The translations under genes and the position numbers were made by a program. Below are positions 17,836 to 26,733 of a stretch of 64,000 nt of DNA, in pieces (positions within the stretch are counted from its first letter, which is position 1; each line of letters opens with the position of its first letter). The DNA is from Pseudactinotalea suaedae (lineage in GTDB: Bacteria > Actinomycetota > Actinomycetes > Actinomycetales > Beutenbergiaceae). The stretch lies in contig NZ_WNXY01000014.1 in the NCBI RefSeq assembly GCF_009733815.1, positions 40,460 through 104,459 on the forward strand, in the 5' to 3' direction. The notes below the pieces were generated by a model. That model made no database searches. It was given only the letters and a program-made list of their open reading frames with translations, and was not told the origin of the DNA.

Positions 17836-18627
17836 CTACCGGCCGAGGCTGGGGTAGCGGGCGTTGAGCGCCTTGGCGCGCTCGTCCTGCATCGCGAGAA
17901 CCCGGGTGGCATCAGCCGGCGCGGGCTCGGTGCTGGTGTCCCGGGTGGCGTCAGCCGGCGCGGGACGGTCCCCGCCAGTGGCGGGGGAGTCGGTGGTGCG
18001 GCCGCGTGCGACGCGAACCTCGTCGACCATCGCTCGGAGGCCGGCGTCGGTGTCCTCGTAGGCGGGGAACGTGACGCCGGAGACCTCGAGCAGCTTGACC
18101 TCGATGATGCGGCGCAGCTCGGCGGCGTGGGTCTCGGTCTTGCCGTCGGGGCCGGTGACCTCGACGTCGATGCTCGACCACTCGTCTCGGACGACGATGA
18201 AGCCGAACGACATCCCGGTGATGCGCCGCTTCTCCAGGTTGCGCGCGAAATCGCGGACGTAGGAGACCTCCTGGTCGAGGTCGGCGTCGACGGCGAGGCC
18301 GATGTCGTCTGTGGACAGCCGCAGGTCGCCGGCGGTGACCCGGCCGACGAGCATCCGTGTGTCGTGGTCGACGAGGAACCGCGCGTCGCCCTCGGCGAGG
18401 GTCTTGTCGAACGCACCGCGGGCGATCTCCTCGTACCAACCCCACCGGAGCGGGTTCCCGATCGCGGTGCGTGAGTCGAAGACGGCCGCGTGCCCGACGA
18501 ACCGCGGGGCAGCCTCCTCGTCGGCCGCGCGCACGATCCGGGCGTCGGTCTCGTCGAGCGGCCGGGTGCGCACTTCCGTGACCTGGGAGCCGCCCGCAGC
18601 GCGGACGGGCTCACTGAGCGTCGTCAT
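17836..18627 (-). CDS. HK97-family prohead protease
   Basis: A 263-residue serine protease of the phage maturation type. The family catalytic pair is visible: His88 in VDHDTR and Ser140 in GMSFGF. It cleaves the scaffold part of the capsid during head assembly. The C terminus (about 215-245) carries two copies of a PAPADATR repeat, reflected in a direct DNA repeat at 17910-17965. The start overlaps the portal gene end by 17 bases. Confidence 0.9.
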   Translation of the reverse strand: MTTLSEPVRAAGGSQVTEVRTRPLDETDARIVRAADEEAAPRFVGHAAVFDSRTAIGNPLRWGWYEEIARGAFDKTLAEGDARFLVDHDTRMLVGRVTAGDLRLSTDDIGLAVDADLDQEVSYVRDFARNLEKRRITGMSFGFIVVRDEWSSIDVEVTGPDGKTETHAAELRRIIEVKLLEVSGVTFPAYEDTDAGLRAMVDEVRVARGRTTDSPATGGDRPAPADATRDTSTEPAPADATRVLAMQDERAKALNARYPSLGR

Positions 18628-19903
18628 CTTCGTCCTCGTCTCCTGCTGCTGTGTCGTCGTCCATGGGCTGCTCGGAGCCCGTGTAGGGGCGGTACGGCTC
18701 GTCGCCCCACTCGACGCGGGGCTTGTCTTCGAGGTCGCGGACGTCGTTCGGGGTCAGCCAGCCGTTGACGATCCCGGAGGCGTAGAACGCGGCCCGCGAC
18801 TTCGTGTCGCCGCGCAGCAGACCCTCGAGGGCGAACTTCGCGCGCTCGGTCTTGGGATCGACGATCTCGCGTGTGACGCGCTGCTCGATGCGGTGGAAGT
18901 AGTGCTTCAGCGTCACCACAACGAAGGCGATGAACTGCTGCTCCATGCCCGAACCCCAAGAGGTCGACTTCTCCTGGTCGTTGACCATCCACCCGGGCAC
19001 ACCGAACAGGCGGGCGATCTCGGTGGTCTGGAACTTGCGGCTCTCCAGGAACTGCGCGTCCTCCGGGCTCATCGTGAGCTGGGTGAACTTCAGGCCCTTG
19101 TCGAAGACCGGGACGTCGAACGCGTTGTCGATGCCGGCGACCTTCGCGCGCCAGCGATCCTTCAGGATCTCGACCTTCTCCTGACCGAGCTCGTTCTCGG
19201 TCGAGAGGTAGCCCTGCATCAGCAGGCCCTGGCCGAACATCTTCTCGGCGAGCTTCTCGGCCTTGGTCGCGAGACCGAAGGTGCGGCGCATGTTGCCGAT
19301 CACCGAGTAGCCCTTGACTCCGTCGAGTGACAGGTTGGGGATGTGCATGACCTCGTAGGCGGTGAGCTCGTCGCCGCCGGACTGGAAGCCGCCGTCGATC
19401 TTGAACCGCCGCACGTAGGGCAGACCGACCGCGATCCGCAGCGCGGTCTCGTCGTCGTCGATCTCCACCTTCACCCGCGCCGGGTGGATCGGCTGCAGCG
19501 CGATGATTCGGCCGTCACGTGCCCGGATCTTGCGCACGTAGGCGTTGCCCCACAGCGCCAGGTGCGCGACGACCGTCTCCCACGTCTCGAACGGCGTGGT
19601 CTGGCCGCCGTCGTACTCGTGGGCCAACGCCGGGATGTGGAGGTGCTCGTAGGAGCCCTTGGCGGTGACGTGCAGCGGGCAGCCGGCCACACTGGAGGAG
19701 ATGATCTGCACGCACCGCAGCGCGGTGCCGACCTTCATCGGGTTCGAGTCGCGAGTCGTGTCGCCGTCGGACCACAGCTCGCCCGGGTCGTCGAGCTGCG
19801 ACAGCAGCCGGCCGCCGGTCAGCGGAGTAGCAGGGTTCTCCAGCGAACTCGCGAGGATCATGTTGCCTCGTAGCAGCGTCGAGAGCCCGTCCAGCGCCTT
19901 CAC
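18611..19903 (-). CDS. portal protein
   Basis: A 430-residue portal of the HK97/SPP1-like type that forms the dodecameric DNA gate of the head. Visible family segments are a CVQIISSSVAGCPL stretch, LWGNAYVRKIR, LQPIHPARVKV, and the late EIARLFGVPGWMVND segment. A GTG start follows GGAGACCCC. The C terminus is acidic. It lies between terminase and prohead protease, as expected. Confidence 0.93.
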   Translation of the reverse strand: MKALDGLSTLLRGNMILASSLENPATPLTGGRLLSQLDDPGELWSDGDTTRDSNPMKVGTALRCVQIISSSVAGCPLHVTAKGSYEHLHIPALAHEYDGGQTTPFETWETVVAHLALWGNAYVRKIRARDGRIIALQPIHPARVKVEIDDDETALRIAVGLPYVRRFKIDGGFQSGGDELTAYEVMHIPNLSLDGVKGYSVIGNMRRTFGLATKAEKLAEKMFGQGLLMQGYLSTENELGQEKVEILKDRWRAKVAGIDNAFDVPVFDKGLKFTQLTMSPEDAQFLESRKFQTTEIARLFGVPGWMVNDQEKSTSWGSGMEQQFIAFVVVTLKHYFHRIEQRVTREIVDPKTERAKFALEGLLRGDTKSRAAFYASGIVNGWLTPNDVRDLEDKPRVEWGDEPYRPYTGSEQPMDDDTAAGDEDEDDDAQ

Positions 19904-20073
19904 GGGGTCTCCTGCTCAGGGGGAGCGGGCGCGGGGGTGGTGCCCAGGTGCGTCAGGACGCCGCCAGCGGTCAGCACGATGCCGCCGTACACGAGCGCCC
20001 ACCCGGGGCCGGCGAGCATGAGCACGCCGGCGCCGAGCACCAGCAGTCCTAGGACGGTGAGGAACGCAGCCAC
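19900..20073 (-). CDS. small two-helix membrane protein
   Basis: A protein of about 57 residues with two hydrophobic segments (roughly residues 2-22 and 24-42) and a Pro-rich tail. The second GTG at 20073 is preferred because GGTGAGG lies 8 bases before it; the frame extends to 20106 in the terminase gene. Its stop overlaps the portal start. Function unknown. Confidence 0.55.
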   Translation of the reverse strand: MAAFLTVLGLLVLGAGVLMLAGPGWALVYGGIVLTAGGVLTHLGTTPAPAPPEQETP

Positions 20074-20083
20074 GGTCACCGCC

Positions 20084-21619
20084 TCACCAGATGTTCGGGC
20101 CGTCATCGACCGGGATGGACGCGTAGTACTTCGCGCGCTCGAGGGTGAACACCGCGGTCACTGCACCGTCAATGCGCTTGGGGGAGTCGGGTGACTCCTT
20201 GGCGATGCGTGCCATGCCTCGCGAGGTCGGCTTAGGGGTGGCGTCGCGAACGTGCCGCGCGAGTCGGGGGTCGCCGTCGTGGGTGAGCGCCTTGTCGACT
20301 ACGGACTCGTAGAAGCCCTGCGTCGCGCGGCCCATGCGCTCCGGGCTCTGCGGGTAGGCCTCGACGGGCACGCCCTCCTCGGCGAGCTCGTCGAACGCGT
20401 CCTGCCAGAGGTGCTCATCCCAGGGGCTCTCCGGCACGTCCCACCGGTCGCACGCCTCACGCAGTGCTGCCTTTACCTCCGGGCGGGGCACCCGCCAGTT
20501 CGGGTCGTAGGGGTCCCGCTCCCAGATGCCGACCACGAAGATGTGCGGCCGCTCCTCGACCGTCACGCCGATCAGCGCCGTCGAGTCGCCGGAGTAGGAG
20601 CCGTCGAACCCGACCACGACCCGTGTGCCGGCAGGAGGGCCACCGGGGTACCGCTCGGGGTCCGCGAGCGCGTCCCAGGCGCCGTGCGGCAGCCACACGC
20701 GGCCGGAGGTGACCCACTGGTTCGTGCGCTTGATCCGGAACTCGTTCTCCGGGGTGCGTCGCACCACGGATCGGAAGTCAGCCTCGGAGACCAGGTCACC
20801 GAAGCCGGGCGATCCCTCGCGCCAGGTTCGGATGTCGTCGTGCGGTGCCTCGATCCCACGCAGCGGCTCCCACCACGCCATGAAGAACGTGGGGTCGTCG
20901 ATTTCGCCGCGTGCGACCTGGACGCCGTACTTGTACAGCGTGTAGCAGATCGAGTCCTGGCCTGTGCGGTCCGTCTGCACACCCGCGGTGGTGATCGCGA
21001 GCATCAGCGGCTCAACCCGCGCTCCCTGGGCCTGGGCCATGACGTCCCACAGCTCGCGCGTCGGCTGCACGTGGAGCTCGTCGAACAGCACCAGGGTCGG
21101 GTTCAGACCCTCCTTGGTGTACGCCTCGGCCGACAGCGCCCGGTACGTGGTCCCGGTGGAGGGAACCTCGATCACGTTGCGGTAGGTCTTGATCACCTGC
21201 GAGAGGTGCGGGTCCATCTCGATCATCCGCTTCGCGGTCTTGAAGATGATCGAGGCCTGCTCCTTGTCGCCGGCGCAGGAGTACACCTCGCCGCCCATCG
21301 GCCCGAGCAGCATCCCGGAGATGCCGACGCCGGCGGTGATCTCCGACTTGCCGTTCTTCCGCGCCATGCCCCACAGCGCGATGCGGTGCCGGAACAGGCC
21401 ATCGGCGCGACGGGCGAGCGTGCGGCGCATCAGCTGGCGCTGGAACGGCCGCGGTTCGAGCAACTTGCCAACGGCACCAGCGACCGAGTCCTTCGTGATG
21501 CGGCAGGTCGCACCGATCAGGTCGGTGTAGAGGTCGCCGTCGCCGCGGCGCTGGTCAGCGACCGGGACGGGTGTCAGCCACCGGGGCGGGAGCGAGGGCG
21601 CCCACGGGCTACGACCCAC
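20084..21619 (-). CDS. terminase large subunit
   Basis: A protein of 511 residues that powers DNA packaging and cuts phage DNA. The ATPase half shows a Walker A-like GMARKNGKS (about residues 84-92) and a Walker B-like LVLFDELH. The C-terminal nuclease half begins with VVVGFDGSYSGDSTAL, which supplies metal-binding aspartates. The GTG at 21619 is chosen because AGGAA lies 8 bases upstream and the start slightly overlaps the small terminase gene. Confidence 0.94.
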   Translation of the reverse strand: MGRSPWAPSLPPRWLTPVPVADQRRGDGDLYTDLIGATCRITKDSVAGAVGKLLEPRPFQRQLMRRTLARRADGLFRHRIALWGMARKNGKSEITAGVGISGMLLGPMGGEVYSCAGDKEQASIIFKTAKRMIEMDPHLSQVIKTYRNVIEVPSTGTTYRALSAEAYTKEGLNPTLVLFDELHVQPTRELWDVMAQAQGARVEPLMLAITTAGVQTDRTGQDSICYTLYKYGVQVARGEIDDPTFFMAWWEPLRGIEAPHDDIRTWREGSPGFGDLVSEADFRSVVRRTPENEFRIKRTNQWVTSGRVWLPHGAWDALADPERYPGGPPAGTRVVVGFDGSYSGDSTALIGVTVEERPHIFVVGIWERDPYDPNWRVPRPEVKAALREACDRWDVPESPWDEHLWQDAFDELAEEGVPVEAYPQSPERMGRATQGFYESVVDKALTHDGDPRLARHVRDATPKPTSRGMARIAKESPDSPKRIDGAVTAVFTLERAKYYASIPVDDGPNIW

Positions 21620-22124
21620 GTGCGGCGTTCCTGGCTGCCGCTTGCTGCAGGATCTGCTCGAGCGGGTTCGTCTTGTCGGTGACCTCGGCAACACCCAGGT
21701 CGCCGCGCGCCGACGGCGTCAGACCGCACTCTCGCTCCATCTGCAGCATCTGCCCGAGCTGTGCACGGACCTGAGCGAGCAGCGGGTTCGGGCGCACCTG
21801 GCCCTGCGAGCCGGTGACGTAGAAGCCCTCCTCGGCGAGCGCGTTGCGCATCCCGGCGACCAGGTCCTCGCCGATGCAGATCCGCTCGACGATGTCGATG
21901 TCGGTCGCGGGGGAGAGCCACTTCGCCTCACGCCAGATCCGCGTCCACCGCTCGGCGCCAGGCCCCTCCTCGCCCACGGTCGGCGGCAGATCGGGGATCC
22001 CGCCCTTCACGCCTTCGAGGTGGACGACGTTCGACTGATCGGGCAGCTCACGGCCGCCGGAGTCCCGGTTCGCGGACCGTCCGCGGCGGCGGCGCTCCTC
22101 CAGCGGGGCCTTGGTGCGGGGCAT
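21609..22124 (-). CDS. terminase small subunit
   Basis: A 171-residue protein directly before the large terminase. The basic N terminus (RRRRGRSANRDSGG), the middle segment AERWTRIWREAKWLSPATDIDIVERIC and the QMLQMERECGLTPSARGDLGV segment match P27-type small terminases. It recognises the packaging site and loads the large subunit. Confidence 0.88.
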   Translation of the reverse strand: MPRTKAPLEERRRRGRSANRDSGGRELPDQSNVVHLEGVKGGIPDLPPTVGEEGPGAERWTRIWREAKWLSPATDIDIVERICIGEDLVAGMRNALAEEGFYVTGSQGQVRPNPLLAQVRAQLGQMLQMERECGLTPSARGDLGVAEVTDKTNPLEQILQQAAARNAARGS

Positions 22125-22294
22125 CGCTCACCTCACCGGCCGAAAAGCGGAATCGGACAAAAAATCGTTCGGTAGTGAGCGCGTGTGCGGTCGCGGGGGA
22201 ACGGGTCGCGGAGGGCGCATTCTTCCGAACTTTCGACCGCCCCCTGGGTGCGGAAGGCTGAACGTTTCCGCAGGTCAGCGCCCCGCCAACTCGC
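22125..22294 (-). other. gene-free gap, possible cos/packaging region
   Basis: 170 bases without a convincing gene lie between the HNH gene and the small terminase. In phages with an HNH gene next to terminase, this is where a cohesive end site is usually found. GC-rich short repeats are present, but I cannot identify the cut site. Confidence 0.35.
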
Positions 22295-22603
22295 TCAACG
22301 GTTCAGGTGTGCCTTGCGTCCCGCTTCGGCCCGGTTGCACACTCGGGAATGTTCAGGACCGTTGTATTCCATTCGGTTATCCGAATGGCCGAGGTCCCAT
22401 TCTTCATCAGGGAGAATGTATTCATCGCAGCGTGCGCATCTCACTTCGCCCGCCTCGACGAGCGGTCGCCACTCCTCACGCAGACGGCGATGCGTCGAGC
22501 CGTAGCCACGCTGGGTGGTGGTGCCCCTGGCCCGGGACCGGCCGCGGGCGCAGGCATCGCAGCGGCTGCGCACACCCGGGCGACCGCAGTCCATGCACGG
22601 CAT
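22295..22603 (-). CDS. HNH endonuclease
   Basis: A 102-residue nuclease. The N terminus has CxxC pairs (CMDCGRPGVRSRCDAC), and the core shows RCARC...WDLGHSD...EYNGPEHSRVCN, the HNH arrangement with an Asp-Gly-His-type beta hairpin and a late Asn/His. HNH genes beside terminase are needed for packaging in several cos phages, and the position here agrees. Confidence 0.88.
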   Translation of the reverse strand: MPCMDCGRPGVRSRCDACARGRSRARGTTTQRGYGSTHRRLREEWRPLVEAGEVRCARCDEYILPDEEWDLGHSDNRMEYNGPEHSRVCNRAEAGRKAHLNR

Positions 22604-22851
22604 CAGAGTCCGAACGCCGCACCAGGCTGCGGGCCTGGGTCATGCCACTGCGTGGGAGAGGCAGGGCACCGAGCCGACCCTGGCCCCCGGTCCAGCCGAC
22701 GCCACGTCGGTCGCCCCGGGCTCGGGTACTCCGGCTGGCCTGGTCGATCCCGAACCATCAGACCCTTCAGGAGCAGGGCCTCCTCGAGGGCGTGCCCGCA
22801 GTGCACGCAGGTGCCCGTCCGGCCGGTGGTCTCGTCGTTGGTGACGGCCAT
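22603..22851 (-). CDS. small CxxC protein before the HNH gene
   Basis: An 82-residue frame whose stop overlaps the HNH start (ATGA). The N-terminal part has one CVHCGHAL zinc-knuckle-like motif; the rest is Pro/Arg rich. Probably a real phage gene because of the coupling, but no function is recognised. A 29-residue frame ending at its start codon (22851-22940) is too weak to call. Confidence 0.5.
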   Translation of the reverse strand: MAVTNDETTGRTGTCVHCGHALEEALLLKGLMVRDRPGQPEYPSPGRPTWRRLDRGPGSARCPASPTQWHDPGPQPGAAFGL

Positions 22852-23087
22852 CAGGTTTGCCTCCAGCTGCGAACGGTGCTCGTCCCTGCATCCAGTAGCT
22901 GCGTTGTCGGACCGATCCGGCTCTGCAGCGGGAGGCTCATCGGTGAGGATCTCAACACGAAGGCCGGCGCATCATCTGCGACCGGCCTGTGGAGACACCT
23001 CTCCCGGCACACATTGTGCACCATCAGACGCCAGTGCGCACCTCGTCCTGCAGTCGGCGTGGCGTGAAGTGGCTAACGAATCTTCCT

Positions 23088-23666
23088 CTACGCGGCCAGG
23101 CGTTCGAGAATCCAGGGAATCACCGCGAGGAGAGCTGCGATAGCGCTGAGGGCGGCGAACACGACCATGATGACATCACCGCGGCTAAGAGTGCGGCTTT
23201 CAAGCGTCTTGAGGTCGCGCTCGAGGTGCTCGATCAAGACCCCTATGCGAGCCTCCGAGGCGCTCATCGATGTCGGCAAGGTGGCTCGGCTGGGAAGTCT
23301 GGACTCAAGATCGGCAATCCGCGCCTCCAACTTCTTGAGGTCGTCCGCCTCGTTCGAGCTCGGTCGCTGGGTCTTGCCGGTCGATGGCGGCGTCGTTTCA
23401 GAAGGCTTGGGCTTGTACAGAGCGGTTGCAAGTCGCTCCTCGAGCAACTCGATACGGCGATCGACATCGTGCTCTGACGCGAGCGCGAGCGCGATCTGCG
23501 CGCGGTCCTCGAAGTCGAGTCCACGAAGGATCTGTTCTTCGATTTCGCGCTGCTCCACCAAGCGGGATGTGCGTCGTCGGACCCAGTTGGAGAAAACTGC
23601 GGCCACTACTGCAAGTAGCCCGGCAACGGCAGCGACGGCTATCGAGAGAGTGTCCACAGGCCGCAT
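23088..23666 (-). CDS. membrane protein with central coiled coil
   Basis: A 192-residue protein with an N-terminal membrane segment (about 7-28) and a C-terminal one (about 163-188). A charged helical middle lies between, including a linker rich in Pro, Ser and Thr (about 85-107). Base composition is lower in GC than the flanking phage genes, which suggests a cargo gene. A superinfection-exclusion or membrane-sensing role is possible but unproven. Confidence 0.65.
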   Translation of the reverse strand: MRPVDTLSIAVAAVAGLLAVVAAVFSNWVRRRTSRLVEQREIEEQILRGLDFEDRAQIALALASEHDVDRRIELLEERLATALYKPKPSETTPPSTGKTQRPSSNEADDLKKLEARIADLESRLPSRATLPTSMSASEARIGVLIEHLERDLKTLESRTLSRGDVIMVVFAALSAIAALLAVIPWILERLAA

Positions 23667-23705
23667 TCTGCAGGATCAGAGAGCGCCGGCGGGGCGATCC
23701 GGGGA

Positions 23706-24569
23706 TCAGTCTTCATCGCTCGCCAAGGCTTGGAGGTCTGCCCGTCGGTACACGCGTCGGCCAGCACGCTGCCCGACCGGGCGGAGGCGGCCGCGGCGAT
23801 GCCAGGACCGGATCGTCCATCCCGACACGCCGAGCTGCTCCTCCGCCTGGGCGACCGTGAGCTCGTCGGAGTCGTCGAGCACCAGGCCGAGCCACGACGT
23901 CGGCTCGAACCGCAGGTACTTGCCGTGCGCGTCCCGGCACCGTCGGCACACCAGGTCCGTCGCCCGCACGTCAGTCTCGGTCGCCCAGCCCGGCGGCAGT
24001 TCGAGCCGCTGGTCGCAGAACGGGCACACCAGGTCGCCGGGTGCCTTTGTCCACGGGATCTCATCGGGCCGCGGCTCACCGAGCAGCGCACGCACCTGCA
24101 CCGGCCACCGCTTCAGGTCGCCGCCGATGCGCAGGAGGTCCTGGTGGCGGTAGAGGTTCGCGCCGAGTCCCTTCTCCTGGGCGTGCGCGATCAGGACTGG
24201 GAGGTCGCTCAACGCCCGGTCGATCGCCCCGGCTCGGGCCGACACGGGTGCCGCGCGGCCGAACAGCAGCAGTCGCAGCTCACGGGTGCGCTTCTGCACC
24301 TCGTGCACGATCTCGTAGTACAGCAGCGCATGCGGGTCCGACCACGGGGCCGGCGCCTGCGTCCGCCGACGCTGTTGCTCGCTCGCGCCGCCGGTCAGCC
24401 CTACTGGGGTGCCACGGTGAGGGATCAGGTCCCACAGGCGGGGCAGCAGCTCCTTGACCTCTCGGGCCGCCAGGTAGAGATCCTCGATCGGCGGAAGCGA
24501 GCGGGCCGCCTTGGTGAGCTCGTCGACGTCGTGGGTGGAGCGGTCAGGGGTCTGGTCGAACTCGGTCAC
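23706..24569 (-). CDS. HTH DNA-binding protein with zinc ribbon
   Basis: A protein of 287 residues starting at the GTG at 24569, with GAGGAG 7 bases upstream. Residues about 178-215 form a zinc ribbon (CPFC, CRRC pairs). The C terminus has a MerR/excisionase-like helix-turn-helix (VAQAEEQLGVSGWTIRSWHRRGRLRPVG...RVYRRADL). The N-terminal half is helical. It probably acts as a phage regulator or excision factor. Confidence 0.78.
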   Translation of the reverse strand: MTEFDQTPDRSTHDVDELTKAARSLPPIEDLYLAAREVKELLPRLWDLIPHRGTPVGLTGGASEQQRRRTQAPAPWSDPHALLYYEIVHEVQKRTRELRLLLFGRAAPVSARAGAIDRALSDLPVLIAHAQEKGLGANLYRHQDLLRIGGDLKRWPVQVRALLGEPRPDEIPWTKAPGDLVCPFCDQRLELPPGWATETDVRATDLVCRRCRDAHGKYLRFEPTSWLGLVLDDSDELTVAQAEEQLGVSGWTIRSWHRRGRLRPVGQRAGRRVYRRADLQALASDED

Positions 24570-25552
24570 GGGTCGCTCCTCACGCCGGCACGTCGAGGTC
24601 GGTGGTTGCATCGTCGGTCTGATCCCTCAGCCACATGCGGTGCTTGGTGCGTGCTGCAGCGCAACCACCGCACGGTCTCTCGGTCCCGTAGGGCTGGTGC
24701 TTGGAGCAGAACGGTGACGGTTCTCCGGTGGGCAGACGTGCGGGCGCCTCCCTCGGCCCACCGCCTCCTCCCGGCGCCTCCTCCCCGGCTCCTCCTCCCT
24801 CTCTCCCTTCCCCCTCCTCCACTACCGCGAGGACTTCGCGAGGTCCTCGCGAAGGACTCGCGAGCGCTGGCGGGTCTGGTGGGTCCGGTGGCGGTGGCAG
24901 CCGGGACGCCGCACCGCGGTCGGTGGCTGGCCACTCGTCCAGGGCGATGTAGGTTCGGCCGTCGACGCTGTACAGGTGGATGTACCCGGCGTCCTCCAGA
25001 GCCACCAGGTGCTCCTCGATGTCCGTCTCGCTCGTGTCCTGGTCGAGGGGCCACAGGCTGGCCTTGATCAGGGTCGGGTTCGCTGACCCGCGCCCCTCGT
25101 CGTCGGCGTAGAACCGCAGGCCGAGCCCGGTCAGGCGCACCGCCGGCGGCAGCTCCATCAGCGCCTCGTCGGAGAACATCGACGGAGGGACGCTCCGCTG
25201 CCGTCTGGTCACGCTCATACCTAGCCACCCCTCGCAGAATCGTTCGCATCGCATCCCGCACGTTCTCGGCGGTCACGCGGTAACACTCGGTCCAGCCGCG
25301 CCCGTTGGGCAGGGCCACCTCTGAGTCCTCGGCGCTGGTGAAGGCACGAGGGAAGTACCGGGCGAGCTCACGGAGCGCGTACCGCTCGAACCCCGCTGGG
25401 CTGTCCCGCCACAGCATCACCACCCGGGCACCGGTGGACGTCAGCCGCCGGAGCCGGGACATCTTCCAGGCACGCCCGACCTTGATCACCCGCAGGTGGT
25501 CCCACACCACGACGTAGGTGATCGCCAGCTTCGGGATTGTCAACGCGGTCAT
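24566..25552 (-). CDS. GIY-YIG/T5orf172-like protein, C-terminal extent uncertain
   Basis: Residues 1-112 look like a compact domain of the GIY-YIG/T5orf172 kind: a strand with TYVVVWDHLRVIKVG, an Arg-rich segment, LWRDSPAGFERYALREL and a late GRGWTECYRV where the Glu may be catalytic. The frame stays open for another 216 residues, but that part overlaps the replisome-organizer-like gene in a different frame and has shadow-like Arg/Pro/Gly composition. Either the protein really carries a long disordered tail, or an indel hides its true stop. Confidence 0.5.
   Translation of the reverse strand: MTALTIPKLAITYVVVWDHLRVIKVGRAWKMSRLRRLTSTGARVVMLWRDSPAGFERYALRELARYFPRAFTSAEDSEVALPNGRGWTECYRVTAENVRDAMRTILRGVARYERDQTAAERPSVDVLRRGADGAAAGGAPDRARPAVLRRRRGARVSEPDPDQGQPVAPRPGHERDGHRGAPGGSGGRRVHPPVQRRRPNLHRPGRVASHRPRCGVPAATATGPTRPASARESFARTSRSPRGSGGGGRERGRRSRGGGAGRRRWAEGGARTSAHRRTVTVLLQAPALRDRETVRWLRCSTHQAPHVAEGSDRRCNHRPRRAGVRSDP
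24580..25218 (-). CDS. replisome-organizer-like phage protein
   Basis: A protein of 212 residues starting at the ATG at 25218 (GAGGGG 9 bases upstream). Residues 1-110 resemble phage replication-initiation/replisome organizer domains: a winged-helix core with MFSDEALMELPPAVRLTGLGL...DDEGRGSANPTLIKASLWPLD...VALEDAGYIHLY. The rest is Pro/Gly rich and ends in a CxxC-type segment (CSKHQPYGTERPCGGC). It may start replication of the prophage. The same DNA is open in another frame (see 24566-25552). Confidence 0.72.
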   Translation of the reverse strand: MSVTRRQRSVPPSMFSDEALMELPPAVRLTGLGLRFYADDEGRGSANPTLIKASLWPLDQDTSETDIEEHLVALEDAGYIHLYSVDGRTYIALDEWPATDRGAASRLPPPPDPPDPPALASPSRGPREVLAVVEEGEGREGGGAGEEAPGGGGGPREAPARLPTGEPSPFCSKHQPYGTERPCGGCAAARTKHRMWLRDQTDDATTDLDVPA

Positions 25553-25668
25553 TCGTCAGCACCCGCCTTCATGCGCGTGAGACGAAGGAGCGCCTTCTGC
25601 GTCTTCATCGGAATCGTGATGCACCCCCGGCGCTCCAGCAGAGGTGAAGCCACGGCTAGAGTCCGGAT

Positions 25669-26175
25669 GTGGCGGAATGGATCCGATTTGCCCTCGCGTT
25701 GCCGGTCATGACGCTCCTGCTCGGCTATCTCCTGCCGGCCGTGCGCTATCGGCGCCAGATCCGGGCAGACGCAGAGATCTCCGCCGCGCTCCCGGACGGA
25801 GCGGACAAGAACTGGTACATGGACCGCGTGATCGAAACTGCGTACCAACTCCGTAGATACCGGGAGGACTTTGTCTCGTCGCCCATGTATTGGGTAGCTG
25901 GGCTGGGTACGGTCTTGTGGGTGCTCGCAACGGTTGCCGCCGTGATTTGGCCGCCGTGGACCAGTCCGTCGTTGGGCGTCGGTGACTACCTGATCGCGGG
26001 CACCGCCTGGTTGACCGGCCTGGTGTCGACTATCTACTTCGTTCGTGGTCGCGATCCCGATGGCTTCACACCAGATGCGCGCAAGGAATACGACGAGGCG
26101 CTCCTCAAGCGAGCCGTAGAGGAGAGCGTGCGACGCCGTCGCAAAGGCCGACGGGCTCGCCGCCGCGACAGATAG
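25669..26175 (+). CDS. plus-strand membrane protein (cargo gene)
   Basis: A 168-residue protein with a GTG start. Three membrane segments are visible (about residues 7-25, 75-98 and 107-127), with a soluble loop between the first two and a very basic C terminus (RRRRKGRRARRRDR). It lies on the strand opposite to its phage neighbours, with intergenic space on both sides, as cargo genes expressed from a lysogen usually do. No family is recognised. Confidence 0.68.
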   Translation: MAEWIRFALALPVMTLLLGYLLPAVRYRRQIRADAEISAALPDGADKNWYMDRVIETAYQLRRYREDFVSSPMYWVAGLGTVLWVLATVAAVIWPPWTSPSLGVGDYLIAGTAWLTGLVSTIYFVRGRDPDGFTPDARKEYDEALLKRAVEESVRRRRKGRRARRRDR

Positions 26176-26346
26176 ATCCGAGATCATGCGCTCAAACATC
26201 GGAACCGCGCGGCTCGACCAGCCGCGCCTGAGTCGTGCGTGCGGCGTCGGACGCCTCGATGTACCCACGCGGCAGGGCCAGTCGTGGAGTGCGTCGGGCC
26301 GCGTACCACGAAGTCGTCGTGACGGCCGGGCGGTAGCCTGCGACCC

Positions 26347-26610
26347 ATGAGCGTCCGCCACCTGACTGAGCTCGACGACGACGAAGTCAAGAACAAGACA
26401 GCCTTCGCCTTCGAGGGAGTGTCCGACTACTGGCTTGTGCCCGACTCCAGCGGAGCGCTCGTACTCCGGGTAGGGCGCCCTCCGTTCGCTGCAATCCGAT
26501 GCTTCGATAATGGTTGGCGAATCACCTGGATAGACGTCGACGACGATCCGGACCCTATCGACGCTCCTCGTTGGCAGGACGCCCTCGCCACGCGCATACG
26601 CCAGCTCTAG
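26347..26610 (+). CDS. small hypothetical protein
   Basis: An 87-residue acidic protein with a compact-looking alternation of strands and turns (FEGVSDYWLVPDSSGALVLRVGRPPFAAIRCFDNGWRITWIDVD). No family recognised and no clear ribosome binding site. Codon use and strand agree with the neighbouring plus-strand genes. Confidence 0.5.
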   Translation: MSVRHLTELDDDEVKNKTAFAFEGVSDYWLVPDSSGALVLRVGRPPFAAIRCFDNGWRITWIDVDDDPDPIDAPRWQDALATRIRQL

Positions 26611-26733
26611 AGCTCTCATCGCGAACCTCCATTCCGAGCCTGCACGCGAGGCCGCGAGACCTGGACGACCGTGATGGATCTTGCGAAGATGCGTGGCACG
26701 ACGTTCCCCTGAGTCGACGAAGGAGTGAGTGCC

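Noticed and set aside
22369..22388. Perfect 8-base hairpin CCATTCGG / CCGAATGG
   Set aside because: It lies inside the HNH coding region without any link to a gene boundary; probably chance.
22851..22940. 29-residue frame before the small CxxC gene
   Set aside because: Its stop overlaps the next start, but it lacks a ribosome binding site and any recognisable feature.
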